From Verrucomicrobiota bacterium (GTDB lineage Bacteria > Verrucomicrobiota > Verrucomicrobiia > Verrucomicrobiales > DEV007): a stretch of DNA of 6,467 bases. Below, in pieces: positions 1 to 4,925 of the stretch (position 1 is the stretch's first letter; every line of letters begins with the position of its first letter). The DNA lies in contig JAQCER010000217.1 of NCBI GenBank assembly GCA_027618625.1, forward strand, positions 1 to 6,467. Direction: 5' to 3'. The translations under genes were made by a program, and so were the position numbers. The notes beneath the pieces are model-generated. The model was not told where the DNA came from. It saw only the letters and a program-made list of their open reading frames with translations, and ran no database searches.

Positions 1-1
1 G

Positions 2-154
2 GACAACCTAACCTCCATGGTGGGGACTTCCCGCAAGCTCGGCATACGAGTTGCCAGATATATCTACGATCGCTTCTGCGGGCTCATAAGCATCGAAGAA
101 GGTCTCGCCGCCTCTATCGCCGCCCGGGCAGCCCCTCGCCCGCAAGAAATCTGA
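2..154 (+). CDS. C-terminal end of a probable DDE transposase (partial)
   Basis: The frame opening at base 2 is open to the TGA at 152-154 and gives about 50 residues; the start lies outside the window. The readable tail has the segment TSRKLGIRVARYIYDRF followed by a short linker and an Ala/Arg-rich end (LAASIAARAA). This pattern of 'CRKLG-x-x-x-x-x-Y-x-x-x-R' then 'L-x-x-x-I-x-x-R-A' resembles the C-termini of IS66-like transposases as I remember them; no catalytic residue is present in the visible part. If correct, the left edge of the window is the end of an insertion sequence. It could instead be the tail of an unrelated protein, and only the neighbouring sequence or a search would settle it. 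Confidence 0.4.
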   Translation, partial: DNLTSMVGTSRKLGIRVARYIYDRFCGLISIEEGLAASIAARAAPRPQEI

Positions 155-190
155 TCTGATCGATCGGGTCATCAGTCATCAGATCAGATT
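148..190. repeat. 13-bp perfect inverted repeat (possible hairpin or terminator)
   Basis: AATCTGATCTGAT (148-160) and its exact reverse complement ATCAGATCAGATT (178-190) flank a 17-base spacer. The left arm includes the stop codon of the upstream transposase-like frame. Each arm also contains a short internal repeat of TGATC type. No T-run follows on the + strand, so it is not a classical Rho-independent terminator. It may be a 3'-end stem-loop of the transposase transcript or part of an element boundary. Confidence 0.6.
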
Positions 191-335
191 GGTTCAAGAA
201 GGGGATCGTTTCAAACCGGCTTGGCCTGTCTTTGTCGCGTTGCGAAGGCTGTCTCCGCAATCCACCCTATCCCCCAAATCGCACGGATTCCCTGAATCTA
301 CGAGAGGATACCGTTATTCGTTGGCCGAGCAAAGA

Positions 336-779
336 ATGATCACAGTTGCAGATAGAGTCCACCTTCCGGTCTGGTTGGAGCTCCGATATCAGGTGTATCC
401 ATCGCTGCAAGATGATTTTCACCTGACTGAGATGGAGTTATGGCTACGGGATCCATCGAAGCAGTGCTGGATTGCATTTGATCACGACGAGCCAGTTGGC
501 TTCTTGGAGGCCTCAATGAGGAACCTTGTCGATGGCTGCCTTTCGTCCCCGGTCGGCTACATAGAAGGCATCACAGTGTTGGAGCCATGGCGCGGGAGAA
601 GTTATGCAAGAGATCTTATTCAAGCAGCTGAGGCATGGATGCTGGAGAACGGATGTTCAGAGGTTGCAACCGACGCAGAACTAAACAATCCCGAGGCAAT
701 TACGTTTCATAAAAGAATGGGCTTCTCGGAAACCTACCGGATTGTGCAGTTTCGTAAAGAACTCCGGGCCGAACAATAA
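336..779 (+). CDS. GNAT acetyltransferase, aminoglycoside 6'-N-acetyltransferase AAC(6')-like
   Basis: This 147-residue cytoplasmic protein matches the length and plan of AAC(6')-I enzymes, which transfer acetyl from acetyl-CoA to the 6'-amino group of aminoglycosides. Visible landmarks are VGFLEAS (54-60), DGCLSSPVGYIEG (66-78), the acetyl-CoA loop R86-G-R-S-Y-A91, ENGCSEVATDAE (104-115) and the ending FHKRMGFSETYRIVQFRKE (124-142); the 'GC-x-SSPV-x-x-EG' and 'GFEET-x-R-x-x-x-x-RK' signatures are typical of the family. The fourth position of the R-x-x-G-x-A loop is Ser89 where Gly is usual. The ATG at 336 is preferred because similarity begins there; the same frame opens at TTG 189, but those 49 residues look non-coding. 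GC is lower than in the flanking genes, and rarer codons (AGA, ATA, TTA) are used. The true substrate may not be an aminoglycoside. Confidence 0.8.
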   Translation: MITVADRVHLPVWLELRYQVYPSLQDDFHLTEMELWLRDPSKQCWIAFDHDEPVGFLEASMRNLVDGCLSSPVGYIEGITVLEPWRGRSYARDLIQAAEAWMLENGCSEVATDAELNNPEAITFHKRMGFSETYRIVQFRKELRAEQ

Positions 780-835
780 AGGGTGTAGCGAATCCGCTGG
801 GCGAAAGATAAGCCCGTGTCCAAAGACGGATCTGA

Positions 836-919
836 ATGAAGGCCGAAGTGCAGCTGCGCGCCAAGCTCGGTGTGAACCTCTGGCGGGCGCATGGCATGGA
901 CGAGGAGGCTTCGAATTGA
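836..919 (+). CDS. doubtful 27-codon ORF, possible gene remnant
   Basis: This ORF lies in the roughly 200-base stretch between the acetyltransferase and the SGNH gene. It starts with ATG and reads MKAEVQLRAKLGVNLW then RAHGMDEEASN, a composition that looks protein-like. Another short open stretch (789-839) ends in a TGA that overlaps this ATG as ATGA. I do not recognise the product. It may be the tail of a decayed gene or chance; apart from it I see no gene in 780-981. Confidence 0.15.
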   Translation: MKAEVQLRAKLGVNLWRAHGMDEEASN

Positions 920-981
920 TTCTGCTGAGATCGGGAAATCGGGATCGACATTGGGCGCGGTAGTTGGCAGGCTTCGGGTTC

Positions 982-2052
982 ATGAATCCCACACGAATTG
1001 CTCAAATCATCGGCCTGGCTTTGCTGGGAACCGCGACTCCCGTTTCCACGCAGGAACCTGCGGGCCATTCGGCAGTGAATCCTGCACCCCGTGCAGATGA
1101 CTGGTGGAAAGAACGCGCTGAAAAGTTGAGCCGCAGCATTACAGAGACTCAGGACTCGCAGCTGATCTTTATTGGTGATTCCATCACCCAGGGATGGGAA
1201 GGCGTTGGCGCAAAGGTCTGGGAGGAGCGCTACACCCCGCTGAAGGCGGTGAATCTCGGCATCGGTGGCGACCGCACCCAGCACGTGCTCTGGCGTCTCG
1301 ACAACGGCAACCTGGAGGGCATCCATCCAAAAGCTGCGGTGATCATGATCGGCACCAACAACTCCAATGGAATCGACAACACTGCAGGCCAGATTATTGA
1401 TGGCGTCACCGCGATTGTGCAGCGGCTTCGCACCGCCCTTCCGGAGACAAAGGTGTTACTGTTAGGGATCTTTCCGCGCGGTGAGAACATGAATGAGCAG
1501 CGGGGCAAGTTGCTGCAGATCAATCAAGTGCTGGCCAAGCTCGACGATGGCGACCACGTCCACTTTCTCGACATCGGCTATCGCTTTGTGACGGCGCAGG
1601 GGCTCATCCCTCAGGACATCATGCCGGACTTCCTGCATCTGACTGACAAGGGATACCGCATCTGGGCAGATGCCATCGATTCGAAACTCGGGGAACTCAT
1701 CGGCGAGAATGAGGCAGCGGAAGAATCGCCGATCAATGGCAACTGGACGTTCACCATCCGTGGCCCAAACGATGAAGACGTCGACATGCCGATGGAATTG
1801 AAAGTCGAAGGTGACGCCCTCACCGGTCGCATCGGTCGCGGTGGCGATGGATGGTTGTCGATCGACAACGGCAAAGTCGCCAGTGATACCGTCAGCTTTT
1901 CTGTGACGCGTGATCGACCCGAGGGAGGAAACATGGTTTACCAACTCAAGGGCTCATTCGTTGAGGGTAAGTTGACCGGCTCGGTCTCCACCACCTTCGA
2001 TGGGGCAGAAGTCGTTCGTGACTGGCGGGCACGGCGCCCGGAAGCACCCTGA
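982..2052 (+). CDS. secreted SGNH/GDSL-family hydrolase with C-terminal beta domain
   Basis: This 356-residue exported esterase or lipase-type enzyme is of the platelet-activating-factor acetylhydrolase/sialate-O-acetylesterase-like SGNH group. A short signal peptide (hydrophobic residues about 7-18) precedes a TQE cleavage region near 23-25. Block I is GDSIT at 65-69 with Ser67 as nucleophile; block II is NLGIGGDRT at 91-99; block III is GTNN at 124-127; block V is D216-F-L-H219, supplying the catalytic Asp and His. So Ser, Gly, Asn and His are all present. After about residue 250 a second domain of roughly 105 residues begins (NGNWTFTI, then DALTGRIG, VSFSV, GKLTGSVS), an antiparallel-beta pattern with W-x-F and LTG repeats seen in Verrucomicrobiota and Planctomycetes hydrolases. 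ATG 982 is chosen because it gives a clean signal peptide; TTG 964 would add six residues. The substrate is not evident, though an O-acetylated or acylated carbohydrate is plausible. Confidence 0.88.
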   Translation: MNPTRIAQIIGLALLGTATPVSTQEPAGHSAVNPAPRADDWWKERAEKLSRSITETQDSQLIFIGDSITQGWEGVGAKVWEERYTPLKAVNLGIGGDRTQHVLWRLDNGNLEGIHPKAAVIMIGTNNSNGIDNTAGQIIDGVTAIVQRLRTALPETKVLLLGIFPRGENMNEQRGKLLQINQVLAKLDDGDHVHFLDIGYRFVTAQGLIPQDIMPDFLHLTDKGYRIWADAIDSKLGELIGENEAAEESPINGNWTFTIRGPNDEDVDMPMELKVEGDALTGRIGRGGDGWLSIDNGKVASDTVSFSVTRDRPEGGNMVYQLKGSFVEGKLTGSVSTTFDGAEVVRDWRARRPEAP

Positions 2053-2063
2053 TGCGATTGCTT

Positions 2064-2108
2064 CTCAAGTGCTTCCAACCAGGACTATGAGCGCTTGGGC
2101 AGGTTTTT
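2064..2108 (+). terminator. possible Rho-independent terminator after the SGNH gene
   Basis: CTCAAGTGCT (2064-2073) pairs with AGCGCTTGGG (2090-2099), giving about 10 RNA pairs including two G-U, with a loop of about 16 bases. A TTTTT run follows at 2104-2108, four bases after the stem. The loop is long for a strong terminator. Confidence 0.4.
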
Positions 2109-2124
2109 GCACAACCGGATTCAC

Positions 2125-2153
2125 TTGACGCCCATGTTACCCACGATTAGAGT
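2125..2153 (+). promoter_or_regulatory. possible sigma-70-type promoter for the BI-1 gene
   Basis: TTGACG (2125-2130, 5/6 to the -35 consensus) is separated by 17 bases from TAGAGT (2148-2153, 4/6 to the -10 consensus). Transcription would start about 2160, giving a very short leader before the ATG at 2174, which has no Shine-Dalgarno sequence. The preceding candidate terminator supports independent transcription. Confidence 0.35.
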
Positions 2154-2173
2154 CCACTTAAACCTTTGATATT

Positions 2174-2875
2174 ATGGACGCAAGCTACTTAAATCCTTAC
2201 ACGACGGTCGCTCAGGCAGATGTGGTTGCCAGAACGATTTTCTTTCAGAAGACTTACCTTCATGTCGCGGGAGCGATCATTGCCTTCATAGCGATCGAGG
2301 CGGCTCTGCTGCAGATGCCCTTTGCGGTGAACCTCGCCGCGAGTATGACGTCGGGGATGAGTTGGCTTATTGTGCTCGGTGCCTTCATGGGCGTGTCGTG
2401 GCTCGCAGACAAGTGGGCGAATTCCGATACTTCGCGGGGCATGCAGTACGCTGGCTTAGGGCTCTTCGTGTTCGCTGAAGCGATCATCTTCCTGCCAATG
2501 ATACTCATAGCCACAAAATTTGCTGGCCAGAATGTGATCGCTGAAGCTGGTGTCGTCACTCTGCTGCTGGTAGCGGGTATCACCGCGATCGCCTTCACCA
2601 CCAAGAAGGACTTCTCGTTCCTTGGGTCATTCTTGAAGATTGCTTTCTTCGTAGCGCTCGGAGTCATTGTCGCCAGCATCCTGTTTGGCTTCTCGCTGGG
2701 GATTGTCTTCTCAGCGATCATGGCGCTGATTGCAGCAGGCTCGATTCTCTACACGACCTCGAACATCATCCACCGCTACAATACGAGCCAGCACGTGGCG
2801 GCTTCTCTTGCCCTGTTCTCCGGTATTGCCCTGCTGTTCTGGTATGTGCTCCAGATCTTCATGAGCCGCGATTGA
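2174..2875 (+). CDS. Bax inhibitor-1/YccA family integral membrane protein
   Basis: This 233-residue inner-membrane protein has about seven hydrophobic helices, at roughly 28-47, 62-77, 92-113, 123-142, 148-171, 174-193 and 207-229. The N-terminal FFQKTYLHVAGAI (23-35) and the C-terminal ILYTTSNIIHRY (191-202) plus LALFSGIALLFWYVLQIF (212-229) are family hallmarks. In Bacillus YetJ, a pH-gated Ca2+-leak member, two C-terminal Asp residues form a proton-sensing pair; here the aligned positions are Thr194 and Gly217. E. coli YccA, an FtsH-associated protein, also lacks these Asp residues and ends in SRD like this protein, so a YccA-type role linked to membrane protein quality control is the better guess. 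This is from memory of those sequences. The gene stands alone between two terminator-like hairpins. Family assignment is confident; function is not. Confidence 0.9.
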   Translation: MDASYLNPYTTVAQADVVARTIFFQKTYLHVAGAIIAFIAIEAALLQMPFAVNLAASMTSGMSWLIVLGAFMGVSWLADKWANSDTSRGMQYAGLGLFVFAEAIIFLPMILIATKFAGQNVIAEAGVVTLLLVAGITAIAFTTKKDFSFLGSFLKIAFFVALGVIVASILFGFSLGIVFSAIMALIAAGSILYTTSNIIHRYNTSQHVAASLALFSGIALLFWYVLQIFMSRD

Positions 2876-2916
2876 TGCTCTGATCAGAGGAACCTTTAAC
2901 GTACACTTCATCTTTG

Positions 2917-2950
2917 GAATAGCGCCCGTTTTGGACGCTATTCTGCTTTT
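2917..2950 (+). terminator. Rho-independent terminator after the BI-1 gene
   Basis: GAATAGCG (2917-2924) pairs exactly with CGCTATTC (2936-2943). Two further C-G pairs inside an A/C mismatch leave a short T-rich loop. The tail is TGCTTTT (2944-2950). It sits 42 bases after the BI-1 stop and before the DUF1080 start. Confidence 0.7.
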
Positions 2951-2980
2951 ACAAACCGATAGAAATCACCCGACCAACCA

Positions 2981-3541
2981 ATGATGCCCGCCCGAAAAAG
3001 TCCCCACTCCACCGCCGCCCGACTGACGACGCTGCTGTCTGTTGCTACTGCCTTTGCCACCACAGCCCCGGCGCAAGAGGATGAAAAAGTGTATCCCGAA
3101 GGTTACAGTGACACGCCGAAGCTGCCAAACTCGCAGTGGAAGGTGCACGACATCGACCGCCCGCGCCCAGTGGTGGTGACGCCGGGAAAAACTGCATCGG
3201 ACGCTCCGTCCGATGCAACCGTTCTTTTCGCTGGCAGCGATCTGTCGGCGTGGCATGGCGAGAACGAGACGGAAGATGCCGAAGGCAAGAAACAGCGCAC
3301 CGCAGACAAGGACGCGCCTGCCAGATGGAAGGTGGAAGATGGCAAGCTGGAGAGCCCGGCGGCGGTGACCATTCTGCACAATGGCCTCCTGGTGCAGAAC
3401 CATTTCGAATTGCTTGGGGCGACCACGCACCGCGAAGTCGCCACCTATTCGCCACACCCTGACAAAGCCCCCATCCGACTACAGGATCACAATGATAAGC
3501 AGCCGGTGCGGTATCGGAACATCTGGGTTCGTCCACTCTGA
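2981..3541 (+). CDS. secreted DUF1080 (3-keto-disaccharide hydrolase-like) protein with an internal in-frame deletion
   Basis: This is a 186-residue product where intact verrucomicrobial homologues run to about 270. An N-terminal signal peptide (basic start, hydrophobic 16-29, A-P-A before Q32) indicates export. Residues 36-66 (YPEGYSDTPKLP, WKVHD, RPRPVVVTPG) and 80-91 (TVLFAGSDLSAW) match the usual pre-domain and the DUF1080 opening. WKVEDGKLE (116-124) is then followed directly by the C-terminal segment PAAVTILHNGLLVQNHFELLG (126-146) and RLQDHNDKQPVRYRNIWVRP (166-185). The expected middle of about 85-90 residues, with the 'SGVFL', 'YE-x-Q-x-LDS' and 'GEWQTYD' stretches, is absent, yet the frame stays open. 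The jelly-roll core cannot be complete, so the product is probably inactive. An ATG pair starts the frame; 2981 is used, and 2984 is equally possible. The leader is A/C-rich with no Shine-Dalgarno sequence. Confidence 0.85.
   Translation: MMPARKSPHSTAARLTTLLSVATAFATTAPAQEDEKVYPEGYSDTPKLPNSQWKVHDIDRPRPVVVTPGKTASDAPSDATVLFAGSDLSAWHGENETEDAEGKKQRTADKDAPARWKVEDGKLESPAAVTILHNGLLVQNHFELLGATTHREVATYSPHPDKAPIRLQDHNDKQPVRYRNIWVRPL
3193..3217. repeat. 11-bp perfect inverted repeat inside the DUF1080 gene
   Basis: TGCATCGGACG (3193-3203) and CGTCCGATGCA (3207-3217) flank the 3-base loop CTC. In RNA this is a very stable GC-rich hairpin within the codons for the linker ASDAPSDA, just upstream of the DUF1080 opening. 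A T-rich stretch (GTTCTTTT, 3221-3228) follows closely. Confidence 0.7.
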
Positions 3542-3610
3542 CGGAGACTCCCTAAAAGCAACCCGAACCGACCCCATAACAAATTCATCACACCCGCGCT
3601 ATCAACAACC

Positions 3611-4774
3611 ATGGACACACTACGGAATAGGACGGCGGCTACGTTTCGCTGCATGCAATCGTTCTCGAAAACCAAACTCATGTCGCTGGCAGCAGCGGTG
3701 CTCGTATCAGGGGGCGGCTACCTGGTCGGAACGGAATCAGCTCCCGCGCAGGAACTCACAGAAACCGAAAGGACTGCGATCCTGACGGAGATCGAGAAGA
3801 TCGAGAAGACCCTCGAGGACGGTAGATCCAAAAATAACGTTCGTGCACTGGGCAAGCTCCGCGAGGCTGTGGCGAGCCCTGCCGCTTCCTTGAACTTCTA
3901 CCTGGAATGCTTGAAAGCGAAAGAGTGGGATGAGAAAGGCAAGCGCGAGAGTGAGTGGCGCGAGTGGCGCGACGGCCAGGATGACTTCAAGGACAGTGGC
4001 TATGCCAAAGCGCGGCAGTATCAGATCCGCTACCTGATTCTTTCCATCCAGGCCGGGATGCTGGAGGAGAACGAGGATGCCGCCCGCGGCAAAATGATCT
4101 CCGCGCTAGCAGGATTTTTGAAAGGCCTGGTGGATAACTACCGTGATGTGGTCAACCATTCCGACGTCCTCCGCGAATCAGCGCTCGGCGGCGTGATGGC
4201 AACTCAGACCAGAGTCGACGTCACTTTGGAAAAGCCAAAGAACTGGGCGCAGTCGCCACTCGCGGTGGACAGCATTTACGAATCCACGATCCAGCCTTTT
4301 TATCGGGAACAACGGAATGGAGCGAGCTTGCGCAATGCATGGGAAAGCCGGATCAGTCAGCTCTCAGCAATCAAAGGCACTGCCGAGCCCGTTAAGATTT
4401 CCACTCGGGCAAATGGCGGCGTGCTTGGTTCCTATCGCCGTGGTGGTGGCACGCCAGACCGTGATGAAGTCCGTGACGAGCGCAAAGACAAGCAGGAAGA
4501 AGCCGAAGCGCGACTGGCCGAATTCAAAAAAGACGACTTGCCAGACCTCGAGTGGGAAATGGAACGCGATACCTTTGTCTTCGGTTCCAACCGTGCGGCT
4601 TCAGCGCGGACTCTTGGCTCCCATATCCGGGGTCACCTCGATCACCCATCGGCAAACAGTTGGATCGAAGAGCTGAAGAAACTTGCCTCCGGCGATTTCA
4701 ACATCGAAGACTATATCTCCCCATCGGAACCGGACCTCGGAAAGCCCAAAGCCAAGGAAGGCCAGGCAGAATGA
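3611..4774 (+). CDS. secreted helical protein of unknown function
   Basis: I do not recognise this 387-residue protein. It has an export signal: basic residues K20 and K22, hydrophobic 24-40 (LMSLAAAVLV, then a Gly stretch), and A44-P45-A46 before Q47. The mature part is rich in charged residues and predicted helix: a short coiled-coil-like stretch 50-70 (repeated I/L-EKIEK heptad spacing), an acidic/basic helix 101-128 with a WREWR repeat, and amphipathic helices 131-190. Residues 270-315 are low-complexity (GSYRRGGG, then a D/E/R/K-rich run), followed by an end containing LEWEMERDTFVFGS (313-326) and a charged tail. No catalytic signature was seen. The start is uncertain: ATG 3611 has an A/C-rich leader like that of the preceding gene, whereas ATG 3653 gives a signal peptide of more usual length (32 residues). 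The preceding 69-base gap shows no terminator, so co-transcription with the DUF1080 gene is possible. Confidence 0.75.
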   Translation: MDTLRNRTAATFRCMQSFSKTKLMSLAAAVLVSGGGYLVGTESAPAQELTETERTAILTEIEKIEKTLEDGRSKNNVRALGKLREAVASPAASLNFYLECLKAKEWDEKGKRESEWREWRDGQDDFKDSGYAKARQYQIRYLILSIQAGMLEENEDAARGKMISALAGFLKGLVDNYRDVVNHSDVLRESALGGVMATQTRVDVTLEKPKNWAQSPLAVDSIYESTIQPFYREQRNGASLRNAWESRISQLSAIKGTAEPVKISTRANGGVLGSYRRGGGTPDRDEVRDERKDKQEEAEARLAEFKKDDLPDLEWEMERDTFVFGSNRAASARTLGSHIRGHLDHPSANSWIEELKKLASGDFNIEDYISPSEPDLGKPKAKEGQAE

Positions 4775-4776
4775 GG

Positions 4777-4881
4777 CTACCTGCCCTTAACCATCAAGTC
4801 ATAGACCTTTTGCAGCGCCTCGGATCTATCCTGAAGCTCCGGTACGGAACAATCGGTTATGGGGTCGGAGGAATCTGTCAC
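4777..4881 (-). CDS. doubtful 34-codon ORF in the convergent gap
   Basis: The gap between the convergent genes (4775-4909) contains this GTG-initiated frame on the - strand. It encodes MTDSSDPITDCSVPELQD, then RSEALQKVYDLMVKGR, and its stop lies two bases from the end of the opposing gene. The last half would be an amphipathic helix. A competing + strand frame (ATG 4771, stop 4894-4896, 41 residues) overlaps the upstream stop as ATGA and covers the same bases. At most one is likely real; neither is recognised. Confidence 0.15.
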   Translation of the reverse strand: MTDSSDPITDCSVPELQDRSEALQKVYDLMVKGR

Positions 4882-4906
4882 CTCTGGACAGACTGATGGG
4901 ACAATC

Positions 4907-4925
4907 GCCCTACGGGCAAGTTTTT
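4907..4925 (+). terminator. weak terminator candidate for the left-arm transcript
   Basis: GCCC (4907-4910), loop TAC, GGGC (4914-4917), then AAG and a TTTTT run (4921-4925). The stem is only four pairs, all GC. It overlaps the stop codon of the opposing glycosyltransferase gene, a common place for convergent genes to end. It is weak on its own. Confidence 0.25.

Noticed and set aside
189..335. TTG start adding 49 residues to the acetyltransferase
   Set aside because: The extension begins inside the inverted repeat and shows no family similarity; AAC(6') proteins start near the internal ATG.
700..1326. 208-residue - strand frame across the acetyltransferase end and SGNH start
   Set aside because: It runs opposite to two well-supported genes, has a mixed composition with no motif, and spans an intergenic gap; it is an antisense shadow.
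2966..3541. Several - and + strand frames overlapping the DUF1080 gene
   Set aside because: They are rich in Arg/Cys/His with no domain, and the DUF1080 frame has clear family motifs and a signal peptide.
3940..3975. Tandem GAGTGGCGC repeat in the unknown secreted protein
   Set aside because: Only two copies, encoding a W-R-E-W-R helix segment; it is protein-level periodicity rather than a mobile or regulatory repeat.
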